This document shows, in pieces, positions 1-8,800 of a stretch of DNA of 64,000 nt; the stretch's first letter is position 1, and each line of letters opens with the position of its first letter. The stretch is from assembly GCA_009777775.1 (NCBI GenBank), contig WRLE01000001.1:124001-188000 (forward strand). The letters run 5' to 3'. The notes beneath the pieces were generated by a model, which searched no databases, had not been told where the DNA came from, and saw only the letters and a program-made list of their open reading frames with translations. The translations under genes and the position numbers were made by a program. Source of the stretch: Oscillospiraceae bacterium (GTDB taxonomy: Bacteria; Bacillota; Clostridia; Oscillospirales; Oscillospiraceae).

Positions 1-476
1 TAAAGTTTGCAGAACAAAAACGAGTCTTTTCCATGATTCCAGCATTGCGAGAATCAAAATTCGTTAGATATGGGGTAATGCATAGAAACACTTATATTGA
101 TTCACCAAAGCTCCTTGATCGATATAATCGATTGAGAAGCAATCCAAAAATTAGTTTTTCAGGACAGATTACCGGTGTTGAAGGCTATGTGGAATCTGCG
201 GCTTCAGGTCTTTTGACTGGAATTGAAACGGCGCGGGAATTATTATCCCAGCCCCCAGCGGATTTTTCAAAACAAACTGCGATTGGTTCTCTTGCATTAT
301 ATATTTCCCAGGGTGCTGTTTCAAACTTTCAACCTATGAATATTAATTTTGGATTGATTGAACCCTTAGAAAAGAGAGTAAAAAACAAGCGAGATAAAAA
401 CCTTGCCATTTCCGACAGGGCATTGTTAGAAATTGATGAATATGTGAAGCAAAGTGGAAAAAGGCGGGATATATAA
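1..476 (+). CDS. trmFO: TrmFO, tRNA m5U54 methyltransferase (3' part; start lies outside the window)
   Basis: C-terminal part of the folate- and FAD-dependent enzyme that makes 5-methyluridine at position 54 of tRNA. The frame is open from base 3 to the left edge and reads KFAEQKRVFSMIP before the first in-window ATG at 33, so that ATG is internal. Recognisable family signatures are FVRYGVMHRNTY, SGQITGVEGYVESAASGL and FQPMNINFGLI, which belong to the GidA-like C-terminal half. The stop overlaps the plsX start (TAATG), so the two are probably translationally coupled. Family assignment is firm; only the last roughly 158 residues are visible. Confidence 0.93.
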   Translation, partial: KFAEQKRVFSMIPALRESKFVRYGVMHRNTYIDSPKLLDRYNRLRSNPKISFSGQITGVEGYVESAASGLLTGIETARELLSQPPADFSKQTAIGSLALYISQGAVSNFQPMNINFGLIEPLEKRVKNKRDKNLAISDRALLEIDEYVKQSGKRRDI

Positions 477-1489
477 TGAAAATCATCGTTGATGCTATGA
501 GTGGAGACAAAGCTCCACAGGAGATAGTCAGTGGCACCCTTGCTGCAATAAAGCTTCTTGGTGTGAAAGCCGTTCTTTGCGGTAAAGAAGAGGAAATTTT
601 ACCTTTACTTGAAAAGATTCCTAAACCAGTCATTGACGAATACTTAGAGATTGTCAATGCGAGCCAAGTGATAGAAATGGAGGATGACCCAGCCAATGCC
701 ATCCGTAGCAAAAAGGATTCCTCCATGACTGTTGCTCTGGAGCTTTTGCGAGATGGTGCTGGTGATGCTATGGTTTCTGCAGGAAACACAGGAGCCTTAT
801 TAACGGGTGCCACTTTAATTGTGAAGCGTATTAATGGTATACGAAGAGCAGCACTGGCACCAGTGATACCAAATCCCAAAGGTGGTTTTGTCTTAATTGA
901 TGCTGGAGCAAATGCACAGTGTACAGTGGAATATCTAGTACAATTCGCATATATGGGCTCTTATTATGCTTCCGATATTTTCGATTTGGAATCAGCACGT
1001 ATTGGCTTGTTGAATATTGGAACAGAAGCTACAAAGGGAACGGAGCTTCAGTTGGAGACTTATAAAATACTGGAAAGTGCCTCCAGTGCCGGTAGATTAA
1101 ATTTTGTGGGCAATGTGGAAGCGAAAGAAGCAATGAACGGTGCTTGTGATGTCCTTGTGGCAGATGGGTTCACGGGTAATATTGTCCTAAAGGCACTTGA
1201 AGGAACATCTGCTTTTCTCATGGGGGAAATAAAAACGATGTTTAGCAATAACATCAAGACCAAGCTATCAGCACTACTTGTAAAAAAGAACATTAGTGCC
1301 ATAAAAGATAGATTAAATCCCGATGCCGTTGGCGGTACTGCCTTGTTGGGGATTTCAAAACCAGTTATAAAAGCCCACGGCTCATCAAATGCCCAGGCTA
1401 TTACAAACGCTATTAGACAAGCAGCGAGGGCAGTCAAAGCTGACATTGCTTCTCGGCTATATGAGAGCGTGGAATATATGAAATTTTAA
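476..1489 (+). CDS. plsX: PlsX, phosphate acyltransferase
   Basis: Converts acyl-ACP and phosphate to acyl-phosphate, the donor for PlsY in glycerophospholipid synthesis; a peripheral membrane enzyme. At 337 aa it has normal length and begins with the family hallmark MKIIVDAMSGDKAPQEIV. Further conserved blocks are SMTVALELLRDGAGDAMVSA, GNTGALLTGAT and NPDAVGGTALLGI near the C-terminus. Its ATG overlaps the trmFO stop by one base, and the acyl carrier protein gene follows after a few bases, which is the classic plsX-acpP arrangement tying phospholipid synthesis to its carrier. Nothing is unusual in the sequence. Confidence 0.97.
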   Translation: MKIIVDAMSGDKAPQEIVSGTLAAIKLLGVKAVLCGKEEEILPLLEKIPKPVIDEYLEIVNASQVIEMEDDPANAIRSKKDSSMTVALELLRDGAGDAMVSAGNTGALLTGATLIVKRINGIRRAALAPVIPNPKGGFVLIDAGANAQCTVEYLVQFAYMGSYYASDIFDLESARIGLLNIGTEATKGTELQLETYKILESASSAGRLNFVGNVEAKEAMNGACDVLVADGFTGNIVLKALEGTSAFLMGEIKTMFSNNIKTKLSALLVKKNISAIKDRLNPDAVGGTALLGISKPVIKAHGSSNAQAITNAIRQAARAVKADIASRLYESVEYMKF

Positions 1490-1506
1490 GTATTGAGGTG
1501 ATTGCT

Positions 1507-1740
1507 GTGATTTTTGATAGGCTTCGCATAATAATTGCGATTCAATTTACCATTGACGAATATTCGATTACATTGGACACATCCTTTACAGATGACTTGG
1601 GTATTGACTCCCTTGATGCTGTGGATTTGATTATGGCAATCGAGGAAGAGTTCAACATCCCCGAAGTCGATGAAGAGATTGCCAGGGAACTTGTTACAGT
1701 TGGCGATGTTGTGCGCTTTTTATCGGATAATATCGACTGA
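1507..1740 (+). CDS. acpP: Acyl carrier protein
   Basis: Carries growing acyl chains on a 4'-phosphopantetheine arm; cytosolic, partner of FAS II enzymes and PlsX. The modification site is the Ser in LGIDSLDAVDL, followed by the usual acidic helix (MAIEEEFNIPEVDEEIA). I chose GTG at 1507 (77 aa, MIFDRLRII) because it matches the family N-terminus and lies behind TGAGGTGAT; a GTG at 1498 would sit inside that ribosome site. The DSL helix is normal, but the segment just after the start (IIIAIQFTIDEYSITLD) is more hydrophobic than in typical ACPs. Confidence 0.93.
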   Translation: MIFDRLRIIIAIQFTIDEYSITLDTSFTDDLGIDSLDAVDLIMAIEEEFNIPEVDEEIARELVTVGDVVRFLSDNID

Positions 1741-1769
1741 CTAGTATACTATATACGAAATACTGGCAG

Positions 1770-2480
1770 TTGCATAAGGTGGCGATAACTATAAATATAG
1801 ATAATCTCGAAAAGCTCCAAAATATATTGGAATATAGCTTTAATGATTTGGTATTGCTTGATACTGCTCTTACCCATAGTTCTTATGCTAACGAAAACAG
1901 AAAAAGCGGCTCCTCCAGTAATGAAAGATTGGAATTTCTTGGTGATTCTGTCTTGGGGATGACTGTAGCTACGATTATTTACACTGCTGATAAGGATATG
2001 CCAGAAGGACAAATGACCAGACTTCGAGCAGAGTTGGTATGTGAAAAAAGCTTAGTATCAATCGCCACTGCAATTGATTTGGGAAGCTGTCTTCATCTTG
2101 GTAAAGGTGAGGAAAAGAGTGGCGGACGCTTGCGTCCGTCTATTTTGGCAGATGCTTTGGAAGCTGTTATTGGTGCCATATATCTTGATGGGGGCTTTGA
2201 ACCGGTATATAGTTTTGTTAGTAACTTCCTTGGAGAAAAAGTATCAGACTTGGAATTTGGGCAAAGTGATTATAAAACGAGGCTTCAGGAAATTATTCAA
2301 GAAAAGGCTTGTCAGACCCTTGATTATCGAGTAACAGGTGAAAAGGGTCCGGATCATTTGAAAATATATACTGTTGAGGTTCGCCTCAACCATGTTTCAA
2401 TTGGGCTCGGCACAGGTAAAAGCAAAAAAGAAGCAGAGCAAGACGCAGCGAGGGTGGCACTGGAGAGTATGGCAAAATGA
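1770..2480 (+). CDS. rnc: Ribonuclease III
   Basis: Double-strand-specific endoribonuclease that processes rRNA precursors and structured mRNAs. The signature NERLEFLGDSVLG lies near residue 46, with the second acidic cluster in DALEAVIGAIYLDGG; a C-terminal double-stranded RNA-binding domain starts around residue 165 (DYKTRLQEIIQEK) and ends in KKEAEQDAARVALE. Length (about 236 aa) is typical. The start is uncertain: TTG at 1770, GTG at 1779 or, behind AAGGTGG, a rarer codon a few triplets on. The stop overlaps the next start (ATGA). Confidence 0.94.
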   Translation: MHKVAITINIDNLEKLQNILEYSFNDLVLLDTALTHSSYANENRKSGSSSNERLEFLGDSVLGMTVATIIYTADKDMPEGQMTRLRAELVCEKSLVSIATAIDLGSCLHLGKGEEKSGGRLRPSILADALEAVIGAIYLDGGFEPVYSFVSNFLGEKVSDLEFGQSDYKTRLQEIIQEKACQTLDYRVTGEKGPDHLKIYTVEVRLNHVSIGLGTGKSKKEAEQDAARVALESMAK

Positions 2481-3478
2481 AAGCAAAAAAACAAATATTG
2501 CCTTTTTTTATACCCAATAATGGCTGTAATCATGCTTGTGTTTTTTGCAACCAAAACAAGATATCAGGTGCACAGAAGAGCGCAACTTCAAAGGATGTCA
2601 TAGATGCCGCAGGTAGTTTTTTCACCACTGACTACCCTGCGGAAATTGCTTTTTATGGAGGAAGCTTCACTGGCATACCAGTTGAAGTTCAAAATGAGCT
2701 TTTAGGTGCAGCGTACTCATTCGTAAATGGACATAAAGACAGAAGCATAAGGATTTCCACGCGACCAGACCTCATTGATGGGAGTATCATTGACAGGCTA
2801 ATCGGTTATGGTGTAGATACAATCGAACTGGGAGCTCAATCTATGTGCGATGATGTGCTACTTTTGTCAAAACGTGGTCACAATGCTTCCCATGTTGATA
2901 TAGCTGCGAAGCTTATAAAAAAAGCTGGACTTACCCTAGTGTTACAAATGATGACAGGCTTACCAGGCGATAGCATCGAAAAATCCATTTTTACCGCAAA
3001 GCGTTTTATTGAAATGGAAGCGGATGCTGTTAGAATCTATCCCACTGTTGTAGTAGCGAACACCCAATTACATGATATGTGGCAAAATGGAGCATATCGT
3101 GAGCATACCATTGAGGATGCCATAGAATATTGTGTAGAGCTTTGTGAATTATTCATTGAAGCGAGAGTGCCTATATTGAGGCTTGGATTGAACCCTACGG
3201 AGTCTTTGACAGCTGGAGACGCTGTGGCGGGTGCTTATCATCCTGCGTTGGGCGAACTTGTATATTCAAGGATGTATCGTAAAAAGGTTACTGCACTCTT
3301 GGAAAGCTTGCCCAAAGGTGAAAATGCTACTATTTTTGTTCCCTTGGGAGCAAGGTCGAAAATGGTGGGGCAGCATCGGAGCAACATAAATTATCTCAAA
3401 GAGTATTTTTCATTAAAAAGCATCAAGGTAATTGAAACTACTATGGAATTTGATGATATTTTCATTGAAATTGCTTGA
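2477..3478 (+). CDS. Radical SAM protein, Elp3/YhcC-like
   Basis: Radical S-adenosylmethionine enzyme of unknown substrate. The 4Fe-4S cluster motif CX3CX2C is visible as CNHACVFC at residues 17-24, followed by an Elp3-like core (AEIAFYGGSFTGIP; ISTRPDLID; TIELGAQSM; MTGLPGD). The protein (333 aa) lacks the acetyltransferase domain of true Elp3. Genes of this type are commonly found between rnc and smc in Clostridia, which suggests an RNA-modification role, but that is inference. Its ATG overlaps the rnc stop by four bases, indicating coupled translation. Confidence 0.85.
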   Translation: MKAKKQILPFFIPNNGCNHACVFCNQNKISGAQKSATSKDVIDAAGSFFTTDYPAEIAFYGGSFTGIPVEVQNELLGAAYSFVNGHKDRSIRISTRPDLIDGSIIDRLIGYGVDTIELGAQSMCDDVLLLSKRGHNASHVDIAAKLIKKAGLTLVLQMMTGLPGDSIEKSIFTAKRFIEMEADAVRIYPTVVVANTQLHDMWQNGAYREHTIEDAIEYCVELCELFIEARVPILRLGLNPTESLTAGDAVAGAYHPALGELVYSRMYRKKVTALLESLPKGENATIFVPLGARSKMVGQHRSNINYLKEYFSLKSIKVIETTMEFDDIFIEIA

Positions 3479-3523
3479 AAAAAAGTATATAATCCTTTGA
3501 AAGACAAACATATTATAGGGTTG

Positions 3524-6500
3524 GTGTTAAAGCTGTACTTAAGATCCATTGAAATGCAGGGATTCAAGTCTTTTCCTGAAAAAACACGTTTGCTTTTCGA
3601 AAAGCCCATCACCGGTGTTGTTGGTCCCAACGGCAGCGGTAAATCGAATATTTCCGATGCCATCATGTGGGTCATGGGGGAACAATCAACCAGGTCATTG
3701 CGTAGCGGAAAAATGGAGGATGTCATATTCGGCGGCACCCAAAGGCGTTCCCAATTGGGTTTTGCCGAAGTTTCGTTAATTTTAGACAATTCAAGTCAAA
3801 GATTTCCCCTTGATAGTAGCGAAGTGATGATAACAAGGCGATATTACCGCTCTGGTGAGAGCGAATACTATATTAACAAAAACCAAGTTAGATTAAGGGA
3901 TGTTAACGAACTTTTTATGGATACTGGACTGGGACGGGAAGGTTACAGTATTATAGGTCAAGGAAAGATAGCAGATATTTTGTCGTCTAAGAGCAAAGAT
4001 AGAAGGGAAATATTTGAAGAAGCAGCTGGTATATCAAAACACAGACATAGAAAAGAGGAGTCAGAAAGAAAGCTGTCTCAAACAGATGAGAACCTTTTGA
4101 GAATCGGAGATAAAATTTCGGAATTGGAAATGCAAATCGAGCCCCTGCGCGAGCAAGCCGAAATTGCAAAAAAATATTTATTATTACGAGATGAGCTTCG
4201 TTCATTGGAAGTTTCGGTGTGGCTACGGGAGCTTGAATCCCTCAAACTGCGAGCTTCTAAGGCAGCTGACGACCATCTCGTTGCACAGCAGTCTTTAGAG
4301 GCTGTTTCATTGGAGCTGGAATCTGCTTTTACGCAGCTAGAGGAGCTCACTGCATCCATGCGCCAAAGGGATATAGAAGCGGAAAGCCTAAGGGAGCAAA
4401 TTGCCTCAGAGGAAGTAAATCTGGGAGAATTGGAAAGTTTTGTAGCTGTTCATTTGTCGCAGATTCAAAGCAATGTGGAGCAAATAGAAAGGATTAACCT
4501 GGATGTACAAAACCAAGAGGGTCAACAAGGTGGTGTTGGCGCTCAGATTTTAGACAGGCAAAGCCGTCTATTGGAAATATCCCAAGGTTTATCTAAACTT
4601 GACGAAAAAGTAAATGGAGTCCTTAAAGAAATTGAAAAAATCACAGTTTTGGCTGGAGAGCGTTCTAAAGAATTAGCTGACTTAATGAAAAGTGAGGATG
4701 ATGGAAGAGCAGAATTGGCAGATGCCAGGGGAAAACTATCTGCCTTGGCTATGCAGGCTCAAGAACTCCTCGACTCAGAAAACACAGCAAAACATGAATT
4801 GGCAATCTTTGGAACAAGTCTTTTATCATTAAAAGAAGCAGCTGATAATTACGCTGAAAAACTCAATAAAGCAAAAGACGAGCTTATTAGTCAAAATAAT
4901 GTCATTGCTGGATTACAATTAAAAGTTGATAATAGAGCAGACAAAGCGGCAAAAGCAAATGAAAAATCCCAGCGTCTCCAGAGAGAAAGACAAACACTTC
5001 AGTCTAGAAAAAATCTACTTTCGGATTTGGAAAGGGATTACCAAGGTTATTCAAAGGCTGTGAAGTATGTCATGCAGGAGTCATCACGGGGGTCTTTAAA
5101 GAATATTTGTGGAACAGTGGCTAGTCTTGTTAAGACAAAAGACAAGTATACAGCAGCGATTGAGACCGCTCTGGGTGCTGCCATGCAAAATATCATAGTG
5201 AAAACTGAAGATGATGGAAAAGCAGCTATAAATCAACTCCAGCGAAATGATGAAGGAAGAGCAACTTTTCTGCCAGTTTCCACGATAAATGGTAGAATTA
5301 TCGACGAAAACGAAGTAAATGGCGACGAAGGATTCCAAGGAGTCGCTGTGAACCTCATCGAATATGATTCCATCTATTCTGGTATTTATGCAAGTCTGCT
5401 GGGAAGAGTTATTATTTCCGATGATATTAATAGTGCCCTTCGCATTGCTAGAAAAAATAATTATCGATATAGGGTTGTTAGTTTAGATGGGCAAGTTATC
5501 AATGCTGGCGGATCCATGACTGGTGGCTCCACCGCTTCTGCTTCGGGGATTTTATCAAGAGCTAATGAGTTGGAAAGAATCGAAAGTCAGCTGCTTAGAC
5601 TCTCTGATGATATAAGCACGAGCAGTAGAGAGCAAGAGGACTGCAATCGAGAGCTGAAGGCTTCTGAATACGAACTTGATGTTGCTCGCAACGAATTGCG
5701 AACAATTCAAGATGGGCTAATTTTGCTTCAAAGCGAGCTTGATCATCAGAACCAATTATTGGAAATCGCAAGGGGAGATATATCATCACGAGAAAGCGCG
5801 CTTAAAGTCATCAATGGGCGTATGGACACAAATTCCAAAGAAACCGAAGAAATAAAAGACTTAATTGTAATATTGGAAAACAAGTGGGACGATATAAAAA
5901 AGCAATATGACAAAGCTGCCCAAGGTCAGGAATTATTATCAAAAGAGCGAGAGGCTCTTGGTGATATATTATCGAAACTAGCTGCAGACAAGGCATCCCT
6001 TGATGCAGAAAATGCTGCACTTGTTAAAACAATTAATGAATTAAGTGCAATTAGGGATGAAATGGAAGGTAATAGAGAACGCCAACTCCTTACAATTGAT
6101 GAACTGAAACAAAAAAACGATGAAATTCAACTGCAAATACTGGACAATCAAAGAAAAGCAGTGACAGTCAATGCAGACATTGAAGAGTATAAACAGCGAG
6201 TGGCGAAAATCAATACGGAAAAGCTTGAAATTGAAGGTAGCAGGAGTCAGTTAAATAGGGATATACAAAACAAAAACCAAGAGACTTTGAATCTTGAGCG
6301 AGAGTGTTCTAGACTGGAACAAAGAAAGCTTGCCGCAGCAATGGAAGAAAAGCAAATCGTCGATAGACTTTGGGACACATATGAACTGACTAGAAGCTCA
6401 GCTCTAAACGCTGCAATGCCAATAGATAATTTAACCGATGCACAAAGAAACATAAGGTCGATAAAATCACAAATGAACCAATTGGGCGAGCCAAATATTG

Positions 6501-7105
6501 GAGCCATCGAGCAATTTTCCCGTATCAATGAACGATATTCTTTTTTGACTTCCCAAAGGGACGATGTGGAAAATGCTAAAAAAGAGCTACTCTCGATTAT
6601 TTCCGATATTACAACGCATATGCAAGAAATTTTCGTTCGTGAGTTTGCTTTGATTAACGAGAGCTTTGAAAAAACATTCAAAGAGCTCTTTGGTGGCGGG
6701 AATGCTTCCTTAATGTTGGAAGAACCGGAAGATATATTATCAAGCGGAATCGAAATCCAAGTTCAACCACCTGGAAAATCTTTAAAAACAATAACTCTAC
6801 TTTCTGGAGGGGAAAAAGCATTTGTAGCCATTGCGATTTATTTTGCAATTCTCGCTGTTCGACCTCCGCCTTTTGTGGTAATAGATGAAATTGATGCTGC
6901 TTTAGATGATGCCAATGTGGCAAGGTTTGCTTCCTATATGCGAAGAATGTCGAATAATACCCAAATGATAGTAATATCCCACAAACGAGCAACAATGGAA
7001 CAAGCAGATGTCTTATACGGTGTAACAATGCAAGAAATGGGAGTCTCCCGAATCCTCCATCTGGATCTGGAGGAAGCGGAAAAACAATTAACAATTAACA
7101 ATTAA
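3524..7105 (+). CDS. smc: SMC, chromosome condensation and segregation ATPase
   Basis: Forms the V-shaped dimer that, with ScpA/ScpB, extrudes and condenses chromosomal DNA. The N-terminal head has GPNGSGKSNISDAI (Walker A); two long coiled coils flank a hinge at about residues 520-660 (YTAAIETALGAAMQ, NAGGSMTGGS); the C-terminal head has LLSGGEKAFVAIAI (ABC signature) and VVIDEIDAALDD (Walker B). Start choice is uncertain: GTG 3524 places the conserved LYLRSIEMQGFKSF at the N-terminus as in the family; TTG 3521 and 3497 are alternatives. The last codons (QLTINN) and the TAA stop come from an AACAATT heptamer array that runs into the intergenic gap, so the C-terminal tail is repeat-derived. 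Confidence 0.96.
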   Translation: MLKLYLRSIEMQGFKSFPEKTRLLFEKPITGVVGPNGSGKSNISDAIMWVMGEQSTRSLRSGKMEDVIFGGTQRRSQLGFAEVSLILDNSSQRFPLDSSEVMITRRYYRSGESEYYINKNQVRLRDVNELFMDTGLGREGYSIIGQGKIADILSSKSKDRREIFEEAAGISKHRHRKEESERKLSQTDENLLRIGDKISELEMQIEPLREQAEIAKKYLLLRDELRSLEVSVWLRELESLKLRASKAADDHLVAQQSLEAVSLELESAFTQLEELTASMRQRDIEAESLREQIASEEVNLGELESFVAVHLSQIQSNVEQIERINLDVQNQEGQQGGVGAQILDRQSRLLEISQGLSKLDEKVNGVLKEIEKITVLAGERSKELADLMKSEDDGRAELADARGKLSALAMQAQELLDSENTAKHELAIFGTSLLSLKEAADNYAEKLNKAKDELISQNNVIAGLQLKVDNRADKAAKANEKSQRLQRERQTLQSRKNLLSDLERDYQGYSKAVKYVMQESSRGSLKNICGTVASLVKTKDKYTAAIETALGAAMQNIIVKTEDDGKAAINQLQRNDEGRATFLPVSTINGRIIDENEVNGDEGFQGVAVNLIEYDSIYSGIYASLLGRVIISDDINSALRIARKNNYRYRVVSLDGQVINAGGSMTGGSTASASGILSRANELERIESQLLRLSDDISTSSREQEDCNRELKASEYELDVARNELRTIQDGLILLQSELDHQNQLLEIARGDISSRESALKVINGRMDTNSKETEEIKDLIVILENKWDDIKKQYDKAAQGQELLSKEREALGDILSKLAADKASLDAENAALVKTINELSAIRDEMEGNRERQLLTIDELKQKNDEIQLQILDNQRKAVTVNADIEEYKQRVAKINTEKLEIEGSRSQLNRDIQNKNQETLNLERECSRLEQRKLAAAMEEKQIVDRLWDTYELTRSSALNAAMPIDNLTDAQRNIRSIKSQMNQLGEPNIGAIEQFSRINERYSFLTSQRDDVENAKKELLSIISDITTHMQEIFVREFALINESFEKTFKELFGGGNASLMLEEPEDILSSGIEIQVQPPGKSLKTITLLSGGEKAFVAIAIYFAILAVRPPPFVVIDEIDAALDDANVARFASYMRRMSNNTQMIVISHKRATMEQADVLYGVTMQEMGVSRILHLDLEEAEKQLTINN

Positions 7106-7262
7106 CAATTAACAATTATCCTAAAATGCACCACAATACAATGACACTCGTAGGGCGCGGCATCCCTGACGCGCCGCCTTGGAAACAATGAACGATGAAC
7201 AATGTATAATTAACAATAAGCTATTGGAATAATTATTCATTATTAATCATTAATTATTAATT
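7083..7262. repeat. Family-A intergenic repeat: heptamer array plus GC-rich hairpin
   Basis: Five perfect AACAATT units (7083-7117) are followed by a GC-rich palindrome (GGCGCG at 7154-7159 pairing with CGCGCC at 7170-7175, inside CGTAGGGCGCGGC), then degenerate heptamers (AACAATGAACGATGAACAAT) and an ATTAATTATTAA-type tail. It fills the smc-ftsY gap almost exactly. The same composite is found, inverted, at about 48181-48330, and the hairpin core again in three tandem copies at 53101-53430. No ORF was found inside. Confidence 0.85.
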
Positions 7263-7284
7263 AACTGAAAGGTTTTGGTTTGCA

Positions 7285-8193
7285 TTGAGTATATTTACAA
7301 AGCTTCGTGAGGGGTTGGCTCGGACTCGGAATAGCTTTTCTCAACGATTGAATAGTGTCTTTTCCTTTATGGGTGCTGTGGGGGAGGATTTTTATGAGGA
7401 GTTGGAAGAGACCCTTATAATGGCCGACTTGGGAGTGGCGACCACAACTGTTGCTGTACAGCAATTGAGGGAAACTGTTAGATATAATGGAATAAAGACT
7501 GGAGTAGAAGCAAAAGCGGCTCTTGTAAGTATTTTGACGCTGCTTCTCGATGTGGGCGAAACAAGGCTTAGGCTGGATACACAACCCTCAGTTATTTTGG
7601 TAATTGGTGTAAATGGAGTTGGGAAGACAACTTCAATAGGGAAGTTGGCGATGAAACTCAACAATGAAGGAAAAAAAACCCTTTTATGTGCCGGTGATAC
7701 ATTTCGCGCCGCTGCTGGAGAGCAGCTTGGTGTTTGGGCAACACGAGTGGGTTCGGAAATAGTCCGCAGGGATGAAGGCGCAGATCCTGCATCGGTCATT
7801 TTCGATGGCATAAATGCTGCCAAAGCAAGAGCGGTGGATGTTCTCATTTGTGACACAGCTGGACGTTTACATAACAAATCCAACTTGATGAATGAGCTTT
7901 CTAAAATCAGTAGAATCATTCATAGGGAACTTCCAGAATCGAATATTGAAACCTTACTGGTTATCGATGCTACCACAGGTCAAAATGGAGTTATTCAAGC
8001 TCGTGAGTTCAATGAAATCGCAGACATCACTGGTATTATTTTAACAAAACTCGATGGTACGGCAAAGGGTGGAATTGTTTATTCCATAGCCGAGCAATTG
8101 AAAATTCCTGTAAAACTCGTTGGTGTTGGGGAAAAACTCGATGATTTAATAGAGTTTAATGCTTGGGAATTCACGGAGGCGATTCTTGAATGA
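7285..8193 (+). CDS. ftsY: FtsY, signal recognition particle receptor GTPase
   Basis: Membrane-associated GTPase that docks SRP-ribosome complexes at the Sec translocon. The 302-aa protein is the short form, without the acidic A domain of E. coli. An N domain (residues 1-85) precedes a G domain with GVNGVGKTTSIGKLA (P-loop), DTFRAAAGEQL, DTAGR and TKLDGTAKGG. TTG at 7285 is the start, about 12 bases after GAAAGG. Its stop overlaps the ATG of the next gene. The smc-ftsY pairing is common in Bacillota; here the two genes are separated by a family-A repeat. Confidence 0.96.
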   Translation: MSIFTKLREGLARTRNSFSQRLNSVFSFMGAVGEDFYEELEETLIMADLGVATTTVAVQQLRETVRYNGIKTGVEAKAALVSILTLLLDVGETRLRLDTQPSVILVIGVNGVGKTTSIGKLAMKLNNEGKKTLLCAGDTFRAAAGEQLGVWATRVGSEIVRRDEGADPASVIFDGINAAKARAVDVLICDTAGRLHNKSNLMNELSKISRIIHRELPESNIETLLVIDATTGQNGVIQAREFNEIADITGIILTKLDGTAKGGIVYSIAEQLKIPVKLVGVGEKLDDLIEFNAWEFTEAILE

Positions 8194-8783
8194 ATAATGA
8201 AAAATTTGTCCTTGCCACCGGAAATATCGGTAAAGTAGCAGAAATGAGCGAAATCCTAGCTGGATATGGTATACAAGCCGTTGGTAGAGTAAAAATGGGA
8301 CTCAATGTGGATATTGAGGAAACCGGCTTAACATTTATTGAAAATGCAATAATAAAAGCACAAAGTATATGCGATTTGACAAGTCTGGCTTCCATCGGTG
8401 ATGATTCTGGCTTGGTAGTGGATGCTTTAGGAGACCAGCCCGGAATATATTCAAGCTCCTATGGCGGAGATGAGCTCAGCGACTTGGAACGCTGTATGTA
8501 TCTACTAGCTAACATGGAACATATTACCCAAAGGGAGGCTAAATTCGTATGCGCTGTGGCTTGCGCTTTTCCCAATGGTGATTTAATCACTGTCACTGGC
8601 GAGTGCATTGGGATAATCGTTAAAGAGCCAAGGGGCGAAAACGGCTTTGGCTATGACCCTGTTTTTATGCCCTCGGGAATGGATAAGACAATTGGTGAGT
8701 TGTCACCAATTGAAAAAAACGCTATTTCCCACAGGGGGAAGGCTCTCAAGCAACTTGCTGATGCATTGATTGATAGGAATTAG
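8190..8783 (+). CDS. rdgB: XTP/dITP diphosphatase (RdgB/HAM1 family)
   Basis: Hydrolyses non-canonical purine nucleoside triphosphates (dITP, XTP) to monophosphates, keeping deaminated purines out of DNA and RNA. Family motifs: VLATGNIGKVAEM at the N-terminus (usual TGNxxK), IGDDSGLVVDALGDQPG in the middle, and GENGFGYDPVFMP plus ISHRGKAL at the C-terminus. Length 197 aa is typical. The ATG overlaps the ftsY stop (ATGA). It is followed by a short AGGAATT heptamer run that leads into nadD. Confidence 0.95.
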   Translation: MNNEKFVLATGNIGKVAEMSEILAGYGIQAVGRVKMGLNVDIEETGLTFIENAIIKAQSICDLTSLASIGDDSGLVVDALGDQPGIYSSSYGGDELSDLERCMYLLANMEHITQREAKFVCAVACAFPNGDLITVTGECIGIIVKEPRGENGFGYDPVFMPSGMDKTIGELSPIEKNAISHRGKALKQLADALIDRN

Positions 8784-8800
8784 GAATTAGGTGATTGGTA

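Noticed and set aside
343-879. Minus-strand frame across the trmFO/plsX junction
   Set aside because: It overlaps two certain genes and has no family features.
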